The notes under the pieces are model-generated. The model searched no databases, was not told the DNA's origin, and worked only from the letters and a program-made list of their open reading frames with translations. Below are positions 41,173-49,713 of a stretch of DNA of 64,000 bases, piece after piece. Position numbers and translations under genes: made by a program. The DNA comes from Roseibacillus sp. Its GTDB lineage: Bacteria > Verrucomicrobiota > Verrucomicrobiia > Verrucomicrobiales > Akkermansiaceae. The stretch spans positions 1-64,000 of the forward strand of contig PARF01000088.1 in the NCBI GenBank assembly GCA_002709915.1. The letters run 5' to 3'. Numbering within the stretch: the stretch's first letter is position 1; every line of letters begins with the position of its first letter.

Positions 41173-42078
41173 TCAATCCATCCATCCGTAACTTCGCATC
41201 CAATCTTCGAGACGCGCAGGCCACTTTTGGGATTCTCCAGTTCGGCCCAGACCATACCCATGGCCCCCCTTGGCATAAATATGGCAAGTCACCGGAACTC
41301 CTTTCTCCGCACACGCCGCTGCAAAGTCCGTGCCGTTTCGTAAAGGAACAGCTCGGTCATCTGCAGAATGAACGAGGAAAATCGGAGGGGTGCGTCTAGT
41401 GACTCGTGACGCCGTGTTGTTCCGGTCGAGCAATTCTTGAGAGGGCTCCAAGCCCAGTAAGTTTCTCACCGAGCCGCCGTGGCAATAGGGCTGCCCCATC
41501 GCAATCACAGGATAGCAGAGGATTCCAAAATCGGGCCGGCAGCTTACCAAATCGATGGGGTCCCTTGTCTCCTGCTTGAATGTATCATCAAACATCGTGA
41601 CGGCAGTAGAGCAGAGATGGCCTCCGGCCGAGAACCCCATAACCCCGATCCGGCCGACATCAACAGCCCACTTAACAGACATGGCTCTCATGGTCCGAAT
41701 CGCCCGTCGAACATCCATTTGAGGAACGGGATAATGATATCCAAGTGCCGGGTTGGCGCTAACTCTGTATTTGACCACCATGGCTGTTACGCCCCGTTTG
41801 GCGAACCACTCTGCAACTTGTCGTCCCTCGTGATCTGCTGCAAGGTTGGCATAGCCCCCGCCTGGCAGGATGACCACCCCCGTCCCATTCGGTTTTTCTG
41901 CCGGGAACAAACTGTATTGGGGAACCTCTATATGAGAAAATCTCCAATTGCTTCCACCAGTCTCGGTCCCTGCTGAAGGGCGTTTGGCTCCGGGAGCCTC
42001 TCCCGGCCAGAGATTAATCCAATCGCCGCCCCAAGCCGTAGGAGCAAATATTAAGAGAACCACGATGAGAACCTTCAC
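41173..42078 (-). CDS. Secreted alpha/beta-hydrolase (acetyl-xylan-esterase-like)
   Basis: The 301-residue protein has a signal peptide (MKVLIVVLLIFAPTAWG), then INLWPGEAPGA, a common opening of secreted BD-FAE/acetyl-xylan-esterase-like hydrolases. GVVILPGGGYANLAADHEG is the oxyanion loop, GFSAGGHLCS holds the nucleophile, HSADDRAVP the Asp, and GGHGYGLG the His. It probably removes acetyl or similar groups from polysaccharides. It is 50 bp downstream of the ABC permease on the same strand, so it could be the last gene of the long minus-strand set, but its secreted-esterase character fits the esterases elsewhere better. Confidence 0.88.
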   Translation of the reverse strand: MKVLIVVLLIFAPTAWGGDWINLWPGEAPGAKRPSAGTETGGSNWRFSHIEVPQYSLFPAEKPNGTGVVILPGGGYANLAADHEGRQVAEWFAKRGVTAMVVKYRVSANPALGYHYPVPQMDVRRAIRTMRAMSVKWAVDVGRIGVMGFSAGGHLCSTAVTMFDDTFKQETRDPIDLVSCRPDFGILCYPVIAMGQPYCHGGSVRNLLGLEPSQELLDRNNTASRVTRRTPPIFLVHSADDRAVPLRNGTDFAAACAEKGVPVTCHIYAKGGHGYGLGRTGESQKWPARLEDWMRSYGWMD

Positions 42079-42127
42079 GGCTGAAGCCTAGGCCACCTCT
42101 CATCAAGCACAAGAAGCAGGGTAGACT

Positions 42128-45100
42128 TCACGCCCCGATCCCAGAAGTTCTGCGGTAGGAAACCAGATAGCCAATAAAGGCCCAAAAGAGACTATTGGCG
42201 CCAATAAGGATTACCATCGCTCCCAAGCCATAAAGCGTTTCTACCGGCGGTGGGCCGGAGAATACCGGCAGGATCGCTATACATGATGCCGCCAGGCCCA
42301 CCGCAAGAGCCCAGCCGATAAATGACCTCACCTCCTTGAAAATAATCCGCCGTATCACTCTGTGTGCGACTCCGATAATATTGAGAACGGCAAACTCATT
42401 GTGCCGCTCGGCAAGATTGCGGGCGGTCACGATCCCGAGTCCTGTACTGCCCAGAATGAGGCCGAGGCCTCCCAGAACATGGAAGATGGAAATGTAGGTG
42501 TTCTGCACGCTGTTAAAGCCTTCGAGCCTTTCCTGTGTAAGAGTCACCGCGCCTCCGCGATCCGCAGTGGCTTTCTGCAGCGTTTCCAGAGCCTGCGCGG
42601 GGTCCCCTGAGGCGTCGGCTAGAAACAAGCGATACCCTTCCTGCGAAGGAAATAGCCTCAGAAAGGCCGCTTCATCTACTATCATATTCCCTTGAAAAAC
42701 GCTGTCGGCTAAGGATCCCACAATCTGCACCTCGAAATCCTTTCCTCGTTCATCTTGGTAAGTGATCCGGTCTCCCACTTTCTTTTTCAAAACCCACATC
42801 ATTGTTGTCTCATCAACAAAGGCAGGAAGTATTCTTGGCTCAGAATGTTGCCCCAGGAGCTTCCAGCCATCCTCCTTATCGGCCCCTTCGGCAACCGTCC
42901 TGATGGTGAAGGCCCCTCGCGCAGCCAAAGCGCTAGTGTCGGTTGCAATAAGCCGGGGACGGGCCGCCGTATTCAAATTAAAGCAACTTGCATCGTCCCC
43001 AACTCCCACCCGGAAAGGGTGAATAGTGCCAAGAATATTCCGCAGATCCCCGAGCTCAAAGTAATCCGGATCCTTCTTGGCATCAGCTGCTCGATTAATC
43101 GGGCTAGTGGTTTCGATCCATAGGCCAAATCCTCCGGCACCACTATCTTTTTCCACCCATTCTGCTCCAACGTGCTTTCTCGTGGCTGTAACAGCTATAA
43201 CGAGGAAGATCCCGCAAGCCATTGTTCCAACAACCACCAGACTGCGCGCTGGGCGGCGCACTCCGTTCAGGGTCGCCATCGCTTGAATAGACATCCGGGG
43301 ATATCTTTTTTTCGCTATGCGCTCTAACCGCACCCGGTAGGCCAGCAGCCCTGCAACGAGAAGAAACATTCCGGAGAGGAAAAAGGCCGCCTGGGCCCCA
43401 ATCGGCTCTCTTCCAAGAAGACATCCTGCGGCGGCAAGAACACAAAAAGTCGCTACAGACACAAGCCGCCATACAGGCCGGCGCCCCCGAACTTCCTCAG
43501 ATCCCGCTTCCAGCCGCATCGTGGCACTCCTCCGCGCCTGCTTCCGCATGGAATACCAGATCGCAGTCATCGCCAGAAAAATGAAACTACATAATCCGGC
43601 AGAAACACTATTGAGGTTTAGATGAAGGATGAAAAATTTGCCACTGCTCCCGTCACTCCATATCGTTTCCAGAAAACGAAGGATCCATGTCGAGTAGGTG
43701 ATCGCAAGTGCCAGCCCCACGGCCCCACTGACAAAAACAATCACGAATCCTTCCATCAGCCGCCATCGGAGAACCCTTCTCGGGGAAACACCCACCGCAG
43801 CAAGCAGCCCGCTCTCCCTGTTGCGCTGCTCGACGTTGAACCGAAAGAGCATCGCGGTCAGAGCAATCGAAGCGACAATCAAGAAAACGCTCATACTTAG
43901 GAAGAGACTTGCGATATCAACAGGAGATTTTGCTGCTGCCCTTGCTTCCTCTCCCAGATTTCGCAGGAGTAAGCCGGCCATCTCTGGCCTGAGGAGTGGT
44001 AGTAATTCGCTCTCCAGATCGCTGTTGGAGATCTCTGAAGTCGGGACGCGGAGCGCAGTAAAGTCTCCCCACCTGTTACCGAATAACTCTTTGCCCTTCT
44101 CTTCGGAAATAAACGCCTTTGGCGTTCCCCGGTAGGCGTCCCAGTAGTCCTCGTCCTTCTGCCGGATCCTGCCAAGGTCCAGAGGTAAGCCCGGAGCCCA
44201 GTCCTGTGCGTCCTCTGCCTCAGCCACACCCGGAAAATCCGGCATCCAAAGCTGATCTGCCGCAAGCCCTTCAAGTTTGATGCTCTGTCGCACCCGAAAA
44301 CTCGCCGTGGATTCTTCCAGCTGATTGCCCCGAACCAATTTAAAGAAGGACAAGCTTAGTTCCTGCCCCGGTTTCAGGTCGAGGTCTTCCGCCAACCACT
44401 CGTTGACCACGATGTCCTGCCCATTCATATCTTCGGGGAGGAAAGGGGCTCCCTCAGCCCGTAGTGCTGCCACCATGGAATAGGGAGTCTCCTTCCCGTT
44501 TGCCGAGTAGGTGTTAATGAGGTAACTGGTTACCGGCACCATCGCTGGGAATCGCTCCCGCACCACCCGGACAATCGGGTCCTCGAAGAAAATGCGGCTC
44601 GACCGAATCTCCGAAGCCCTTGCGAGAGGGACATCCACGAGGGAAAGCCCGTAGTCCTCAAGAGCCATCCGCCCTCTGATGCGGCTGACCAAATCTTCAC
44701 TATCCCAGGCTCCGCTCTCTGCAGAAGAGAGAAGAAGGAGGTTGGCCCGACCTTCTTGCTCGACCACCTGCTGTAATCGGCTGAGAGGCACGAAGATTGT
44801 GGGCACAGGCAGCTGAGTAGCCTGGAGATTGAATCGACCGAACTGGCTCGGTTCCACCACCTTCCGCACCTTCGCCCGAAAGCTAATGACGTCCTCCGCC
44901 TCGCCAGAGAGTGGAGCATCGCGAGAGAGCATTCCTGGCTCCTGCAGACGAAGAATAACTGAGTCTCCTTCCCCGAGATCCAAGGACTTCGCCAAATAGC
45001 TGTTTACGCCTAGTTCCCGAGACTCAAGGGCAACCGACTTATCTCCCTCTGGTGCAAAGGACCAGAAACGCTCATCGACTCCAAGGATCTGGACGCTGCC

Positions 45101-45406
45101 CTGCGTTCTTCCGCTTTTCGAGGCGCTGAGCTGGCCTCGGAGCAGAAGAACTGGCGCGGCCCGAAGTGCGTCGGTCTCAACATCATCTGCCAGAGCGTCC
45201 CGGAAAAACCCCTCCCCGGCCGCAAACACATGCCCTACCTGGCCGACACGCTGGCCCGCGACCTGACGGAGAGTTTCCTTCACGGAATCCCCGGCAATGA
45301 GGGCTCCGAGCAATACCGTCGCGCCCAGAACCGCGCCAGCACCTACCCCAAGATAGGACAACTTGTAATGCCAGATCCCGCGCCGGATGAACTTGAGCGC
45401 ATTCAT
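42128..45406 (-). CDS. MacB/FtsX-like ABC transporter permease
   Basis: This 1092-residue inner-membrane protein has the LolC/FtsX layout, duplicated: an N-terminal helix (VGAGAVLGATVLLGALIAG), a large periplasmic domain, then three helices near 500-610, more helices in the middle, a second periplasmic region and a final set of helices (GLGLILGSTGLGIVTARNLAERHNEFAVLNIIG). Two FtsX domains in one chain suit a single-permease transporter working with the LolD-like ATPase just upstream, whose stop overlaps this start (ATGA). Such type VII ABC systems extrude lipoproteins, peptides or lipid-linked compounds, or transmit force. No periplasmic adaptor gene is adjacent. Confidence 0.88.
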   Translation of the reverse strand: MNALKFIRRGIWHYKLSYLGVGAGAVLGATVLLGALIAGDSVKETLRQVAGQRVGQVGHVFAAGEGFFRDALADDVETDALRAAPVLLLRGQLSASKSGRTQGSVQILGVDERFWSFAPEGDKSVALESRELGVNSYLAKSLDLGEGDSVILRLQEPGMLSRDAPLSGEAEDVISFRAKVRKVVEPSQFGRFNLQATQLPVPTIFVPLSRLQQVVEQEGRANLLLLSSAESGAWDSEDLVSRIRGRMALEDYGLSLVDVPLARASEIRSSRIFFEDPIVRVVRERFPAMVPVTSYLINTYSANGKETPYSMVAALRAEGAPFLPEDMNGQDIVVNEWLAEDLDLKPGQELSLSFFKLVRGNQLEESTASFRVRQSIKLEGLAADQLWMPDFPGVAEAEDAQDWAPGLPLDLGRIRQKDEDYWDAYRGTPKAFISEEKGKELFGNRWGDFTALRVPTSEISNSDLESELLPLLRPEMAGLLLRNLGEEARAAAKSPVDIASLFLSMSVFLIVASIALTAMLFRFNVEQRNRESGLLAAVGVSPRRVLRWRLMEGFVIVFVSGAVGLALAITYSTWILRFLETIWSDGSSGKFFILHLNLNSVSAGLCSFIFLAMTAIWYSMRKQARRSATMRLEAGSEEVRGRRPVWRLVSVATFCVLAAAGCLLGREPIGAQAAFFLSGMFLLVAGLLAYRVRLERIAKKRYPRMSIQAMATLNGVRRPARSLVVVGTMACGIFLVIAVTATRKHVGAEWVEKDSGAGGFGLWIETTSPINRAADAKKDPDYFELGDLRNILGTIHPFRVGVGDDASCFNLNTAARPRLIATDTSALAARGAFTIRTVAEGADKEDGWKLLGQHSEPRILPAFVDETTMMWVLKKKVGDRITYQDERGKDFEVQIVGSLADSVFQGNMIVDEAAFLRLFPSQEGYRLFLADASGDPAQALETLQKATADRGGAVTLTQERLEGFNSVQNTYISIFHVLGGLGLILGSTGLGIVTARNLAERHNEFAVLNIIGVAHRVIRRIIFKEVRSFIGWALAVGLAASCIAILPVFSGPPPVETLYGLGAMVILIGANSLFWAFIGYLVSYRRTSGIGA

Positions 45407-46077
45407 TGCTTCTCCAATTGGCCCCCACGAAGTTCAAAGTGACTTCCCATCCTTCGGGCAAGATTACTATTGTGGGTAACAACGACCAGCGTCACTCCCA
45501 TCTCAGAATTCAGCCGCCCCAAAAGTTCCGCGACCACTTCTGTGGTCTCAAGATCCAGTGAGCCCGTAGGTTCATCCGCAAGAATCAACTTCGGCTTGTT
45601 GACGAGTGCCCGCGCAAGAGCAGCACGCAATCGTTCACCACCAGAGAGCTGGTGAGGAAAATGAGTGAGACGATCCTGCAGACCCACATTTTCTAGTAGA
45701 ATCTCCGCCCTTGTCGCGGTCTCTGACTCTGCTTCCTCCCAACCACCGGCAAGTCGAGGAAGCACAACATTTTCCAGAAGCGTACACTGCGGCAGCAGAT
45801 GATGGTGCTGGAAGACAAACCCCAGCGAGCGGTTCCGGAAGGTCGCGGCCTCTTCTGCGTCGAAGGATGACAGATCGTTGCCATCAATAAGTATCTGGCC
45901 CCCGCTTGGTTGGTCCAATGCGCCCAAAAGGTTCAGCAAAGTTGTTTTCCCACTCCCGGAAGGACCAACGACGGCAGCTGTCTTTCCCGATTCTACCTGA
46001 AACTCAATGCCCGTGAGGACGCGAACTGCCTCCTCTGGCATCTCATACACCTTGCTTACATTCTGAACGTCTATCAT
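45403..46077 (-). CDS. LolD/MacB-type ABC transporter ATP-binding protein
   Basis: The 224-residue ATPase is of the LolD/FtsE/MacB class. Walker A is GPSGSGKTT, the Q-loop is FVFQHHHLLPQCTLLENV, the signature LSGGERLRAALARAL, Walker B LILADEPTGSLD, and the switch His is in VVTHNSNLA. The preferred ATG at 46077 overlaps the TGA of the PaaK-like gene (ATGA), whereas the ORF track's 46095 start adds MESDPA. The stop overlaps the permease start. It powers the adjacent permease. Confidence 0.93.
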   Translation of the reverse strand: MIDVQNVSKVYEMPEEAVRVLTGIEFQVESGKTAAVVGPSGSGKTTLLNLLGALDQPSGGQILIDGNDLSSFDAEEAATFRNRSLGFVFQHHHLLPQCTLLENVVLPRLAGGWEEAESETATRAEILLENVGLQDRLTHFPHQLSGGERLRAALARALVNKPKLILADEPTGSLDLETTEVVAELLGRLNSEMGVTLVVVTHNSNLARRMGSHFELRGGQLEKQ

Positions 46078-47300
46078 TGCCGGATCACTTTCCACCGCTT
46101 GGCCTTTACTTCGTGACTAGGCAGTTCACCTGAGCCAACCGTTTTTACAGGAATTCTCATGGAAAAAACAGCACGGAGACGGGCCTCAAGTTCGCTCTCC
46201 GCCAATTCCCCCTCGAGAACCTCTATCGTGAGACTGACCTCGGGTAACGCGCCACGCTCATCAACCTCTACCATGTATTCGCCGATCCCATCCACCGCCC
46301 GCACAACCGCATCTATTGCGCTGGGATAGAGGTTGACTCCCCGAACCACTACCATGTCATCTGTTCTTCCAATAATGCCACCATGGAAACCAAGCGTGCC
46401 TGGCAGCTCCCCCTCGACGGTTACCGGGCGAACCAGGTCTCCCGTGCGGTATCGAACAAGTGGTGATCCATAACGCCCAAGAGTTGTTAATACCAGCTCT
46501 CCGACCTCTCCCGGAGCAACATGAGATCCTCTACCGACCTCGACGACCTCCGCATAATAGGCGTTAGGCGAAATTCGGAGGACCTCCGGGTTTTCCGGAT
46601 CGGTAACCGTTACCGGACCCGTCTCTGTCATCCCATGATGATCTACAACTCGAGCGTTCCACTCACCCTCAATCCGCGTCCGTACCTCCGGAATACTTCC
46701 CCCCGGCTCGCCACATACGACTAACGCCTCTACACCGAATCCCCCCACCGGGAGGGACATTTCCTTGCCGACGTTCGCAAGATGAAGAGCGTAGGTGGGT
46801 GTACACGCAATGAACTTCGGGCGATGACACTCGATCATTCGGAGGCGGTTCTCACTTGAAAGTCCTCCTCCCGGTATTGCCCGAATACCCATCTCTGTGG
46901 CGGCCTCAAAAGCAGACCAGAACCCAATGAAAGGGCCGAAAGAAAAGGGGAAAAAGCCACTATCCCCGGGAGCAGCCCCAGCCTGACTCCACACCCACTG
47001 CCACGATTTCAGGACCCAGTTCCAGCCCGCAGGATCATCCAGCCACACCAAAGGATTTCCCCGCGTTCCACTCGTCTGGTGAAACCGCGTGTAGTGTTCC
47101 AGCGGATAAGTAAGGTTCGATCCGTAGGGTGAATGCGCCTCGTGATCGGCCGCTAGCTCATCCTTTGTGGTGAACGGCACCCGGGTCCTGAACTCCTCGA
47201 GACTCTCTACGCCACGAAGACCCCCAAGCTTCACTGCGTAAAACGCATTGGCGGGCAGGATAGCTTCAAACAGATCGTTGATGGCGCTGAGGGGCATCAT
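46074..47300 (-). CDS. PaaK-like adenylate-forming ligase
   Basis: The 408-residue protein belongs to the phenylacetate-CoA ligase (PaaK) family, which activates aryl or acyl acids as adenylates and then thioesters. Motifs are FHQTSGTRGNPLVW (75-83 core), VDHHGMTETGPV, VRYRTGDLVRPV and IGRTDDMVVVRGVNLYPSAID; the C-terminal subdomain ends KAKRWKVI. Length is slightly below the usual 430. It is the second adenylate-forming enzyme in the long minus-strand set, beside a thioesterase and a chorismate-lyase-like gene, so an aromatic acid is a likely substrate. Its stop overlaps the ATPase start. Confidence 0.9.
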   Translation of the reverse strand: MMPLSAINDLFEAILPANAFYAVKLGGLRGVESLEEFRTRVPFTTKDELAADHEAHSPYGSNLTYPLEHYTRFHQTSGTRGNPLVWLDDPAGWNWVLKSWQWVWSQAGAAPGDSGFFPFSFGPFIGFWSAFEAATEMGIRAIPGGGLSSENRLRMIECHRPKFIACTPTYALHLANVGKEMSLPVGGFGVEALVVCGEPGGSIPEVRTRIEGEWNARVVDHHGMTETGPVTVTDPENPEVLRISPNAYYAEVVEVGRGSHVAPGEVGELVLTTLGRYGSPLVRYRTGDLVRPVTVEGELPGTLGFHGGIIGRTDDMVVVRGVNLYPSAIDAVVRAVDGIGEYMVEVDERGALPEVSLTIEVLEGELAESELEARLRAVFSMRIPVKTVGSGELPSHEVKAKRWKVIRQ

Positions 47301-47339
47301 TTCCGAAGTCTGTCCAATCTTCCCGGAGGGTTTCCCGTG

Positions 47340-47924
47340 CTATTGCTTCTCCTGAGACTCCACTGCCGTCTTTACCGGGGGAGCCCCATGAGATCCGGCA
47401 GGCTTGAACTTCACTACCATGAAGCCTCCTAAAGCCGCCATAAGGATCCCGCAGAAAAATTGCCAAGGAACCGCCGCGAGTCCACCTTCTGGACGGTCCA
47501 TGCATATGGAAACAACCGCATTCACCAGCGGAGCTCCGCAGAAAATAATCGACATCACCGAGATCGCCACCACCGCTGGACTCATCCCCCCTTTTGCTCC
47601 CGAAGCCATCGCAAGAAGAACGCAAAAAGCGCCGATCGCACCAAGAATCCCGGCAAATAGCGAAAGCCACATCCCCTTGCCTGGCATGGACCAGTCTGCT
47701 CCCTTGACGAGTAGAACCACCAGGGGCGCCATCACTGCTGTTATAAAGTACGCCAGCCCGACGAAGAGGAAGGCCTTGTAACGGCCAAGAACCTTGTCCT
47801 GCATTTCAACTTGTCCAGCATGAAGGAAAATACCGTAGAGGCCCCAGCAGGCCACGGTCATAAGAGCAAAAATGAGCCAGTTCATGGATTTCTTTTTCGG
47901 GGATGTGGGAAGGGGATTGCTCAC
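47340..47924 (-). CDS. Five-helix membrane protein, EamA/DMT-like
   Basis: The 194-residue protein has five hydrophobic helices: WLIFALMTVACWGLYGIFLHA, FLFVGLAYFITAVMAPLVVLL, MWLSLFAGILGAIGAFCVLLA, VVAISVMSIIFCGAPLVNAVV and FCGILMAALGGFMVV, with Lys-rich N- and Gln/Glu-rich C-termini. The pattern recalls half of a drug/metabolite (EamA-type) transporter, but I cannot name it. It lies 8 bp after the thioesterase and 39 bp before the PaaK-like gene, so it belongs to the set. It may transport or flip the product or an intermediate. Confidence 0.75.
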   Translation of the reverse strand: MSNPLPTSPKKKSMNWLIFALMTVACWGLYGIFLHAGQVEMQDKVLGRYKAFLFVGLAYFITAVMAPLVVLLVKGADWSMPGKGMWLSLFAGILGAIGAFCVLLAMASGAKGGMSPAVVAISVMSIIFCGAPLVNAVVSICMDRPEGGLAAVPWQFFCGILMAALGGFMVVKFKPAGSHGAPPVKTAVESQEKQ

Positions 47925-47932
47925 GTGAGGTA

Positions 47933-48382
47933 TCAGGACTTGGCTGCAGCTGCGGCTGCTTTGAGGTCATTTCGAATCGGTTCAGGAATCGGAACTGCGG
48001 AAATTTCTCCGTCTTTGAATTGGACGCAGGCAACTGCCACCTTTCCAGTTGCAATGGGATCATCCTCAGGGTCGAGGTAGAAGCGAAAACTGTAGCGAAC
48101 TGACCTTGTTCGAATTTCCTCGATAGTGACACGAATCTGCAGAACATCATCGTTGCGTGCCGGTTTTCGGAATTCACAACTGGCACTCACTCGCGGCCAT
48201 CCGATGCCCTGCTCAGCTTTTCGTCCGTGAACCGGGTGCCCTAAGCTCCGCATGAAAGCATGCTCAGCGGACTCCATATACCGGTAAAAGTTGGAGAAGT
48301 GCACGATGCCAGCAAGGTCTGTCTCATGGAACTCAACCCGCCGACTATGCTCATAGCAGTAACTGTTGCAGTCTTCCCTCAT
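47933..48382 (-). CDS. 4-hydroxybenzoyl-CoA-thioesterase-family (YbgC-like) protein
   Basis: This 149-residue hot-dog-fold protein has RRVEFHETDLAGIVHFSNFYRYMESAEHAF, the YbgC/FadM-type active-site loop with the catalytic Asp in ETD. The fold cleaves acyl- or aroyl-thioesters. Its start overlaps the glycosyltransferase stop by 4 bp (ATGA), so translation is coupled. Beside two adenylate-forming enzymes and a chorismate-lyase-like gene, it probably releases or edits an aromatic or fatty thioester. The C-terminus is Ala/Lys-rich. Confidence 0.9.
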   Translation of the reverse strand: MREDCNSYCYEHSRRVEFHETDLAGIVHFSNFYRYMESAEHAFMRSLGHPVHGRKAEQGIGWPRVSASCEFRKPARNDDVLQIRVTIEEIRTRSVRYSFRFYLDPEDDPIATGKVAVACVQFKDGEISAVPIPEPIRNDLKAAAAAAKS

Positions 48383-49692
48383 AGCTTGCGGGGTACCGTC
48401 TTTGCACAGGCCCTCTCAGCAAGCTTGAGAAAACCATTCTTCATGACCTCAACACTATAATGTTGCTCCACTCCGCGGCGACCTCTTTTTCCCATCTCTG
48501 CCGCTTCGGCAGGGTCGGCTAGAAGTTCATCCCAGGCAGAAGCGAGTAGCCGGGGATCCCCGGGAGGAACTGTTTTGCCTCCACCTGTGATCAGCGCGAT
48601 CTCCTCGAAGGTCGAGCCCCCGGGATTCACTACCGGAACTCCACTCGCCATGGCCTCAATGAGACAGAGCCCGAAGGCTTCGGAATAACGCATCGGAGCC
48701 GAAAAGATTGTAAGACTCCCAAGAAAGCGGGCTTTCTCTTCTCGACTTACATTGGGCTCCCAGTCGACAAGGTGGCTAAGGCCCGCCTCCTCTATTTTTT
48801 CCTTCTGTTTCTGTACGAATGGCTCGTCTCCGAGAGGACACGACCCCGCGATCTTGAGCCGGCATGAAGGAAAGTTTCCTATCTCCTGAAACAGGAGATA
48901 GGCGTCCACCATATCCCCCAAGCCTTTATCCTGACTCATCCGCGACAAGAATCCAATCGCTTCAGGTCCATCCGTGGGACACTTCCCATAGCCCTCAAGG
49001 TTGATCCCATTGGGAAGTACTTCTATTTTGTCAGCTGGGAGGTCGAGGCGCTTAGACATGACCTCAGCGTAGAACCGGCTTGGGGCAATCAGCATCTCGC
49101 ACTCCGGAAGCCGCTCCTGCATTTCTTCCCAACACCCTTTCCGATATGGTTCAGGTAGAGTATCCAAAAAAGTGTCTTCTCCCTGGAAGAACGCTATCAC
49201 TGGAATATCACCAAGGTGCTTCTTTAGCTCTCTGGTCATTCCTGCAAAAAGCGCGGTCGAGAGGGCGATACATTCTGGTTGCTCATGGACCGCGAGCCAT
49301 TCGATCAGCTTTTCGAGCTCCTTTGTCAGACCGCTTTTCTCCAGCTGGAGCATGGATAAACACATCTCTCCCTGTTTTCTGGGGCTGGTCATATGGCTTC
49401 GGCTCGCTGCCTTTCGGAGCAACCCTGCACCATTCAATAGTGCGTCAAACCACCGCGGTGTATGCCTGAAGAAAGGAAATTTGCTCTGCAGATAGACGTT
49501 AATACCCCCGAAGAATATAGGAGCGTTCCCTACCTGCGGCGGACTTTCCTCATCCAGCTGCATCGGCAGATACATCGGCAGTAAAGCAACCTCGTGCCCA
49601 TTTCGATGCAGGGCCGTAACGAGGGTGTTGTCGCGCATGCATGCCCCGCAGTGGTAACTGCCTGTTCCCGCTGTCAGAAAGGTGACTTTCAT
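48379..49692 (-). CDS. GT4-type glycosyltransferase
   Basis: The 437-residue GT-B glycosyltransferase begins MKVTFLTAGTGSYHCGACMRDN, a distinctive N-terminus with two cysteines (HCGAC) in the acceptor-domain loop. The donor-binding C-terminal half has PADKIEVLPNGINLEGYG, IGFLSRMSQDKGL, and SEAFGLCLIEAMASGVPVV with the E-x7-E motif of retaining GT4 enzymes. It should transfer a sugar from a nucleotide donor to a product or lipid of the pathway. It lies 21 bp after the halogenase-like gene and overlaps the thioesterase. Confidence 0.9.
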   Translation of the reverse strand: MKVTFLTAGTGSYHCGACMRDNTLVTALHRNGHEVALLPMYLPMQLDEESPPQVGNAPIFFGGINVYLQSKFPFFRHTPRWFDALLNGAGLLRKAASRSHMTSPRKQGEMCLSMLQLEKSGLTKELEKLIEWLAVHEQPECIALSTALFAGMTRELKKHLGDIPVIAFFQGEDTFLDTLPEPYRKGCWEEMQERLPECEMLIAPSRFYAEVMSKRLDLPADKIEVLPNGINLEGYGKCPTDGPEAIGFLSRMSQDKGLGDMVDAYLLFQEIGNFPSCRLKIAGSCPLGDEPFVQKQKEKIEEAGLSHLVDWEPNVSREEKARFLGSLTIFSAPMRYSEAFGLCLIEAMASGVPVVNPGGSTFEEIALITGGGKTVPPGDPRLLASAWDELLADPAEAAEMGKRGRRGVEQHYSVEVMKNGFLKLAERACAKTVPRKL

Positions 49693-49713
49693 GCGGGTGG
49701 AGAGGACATCGTG

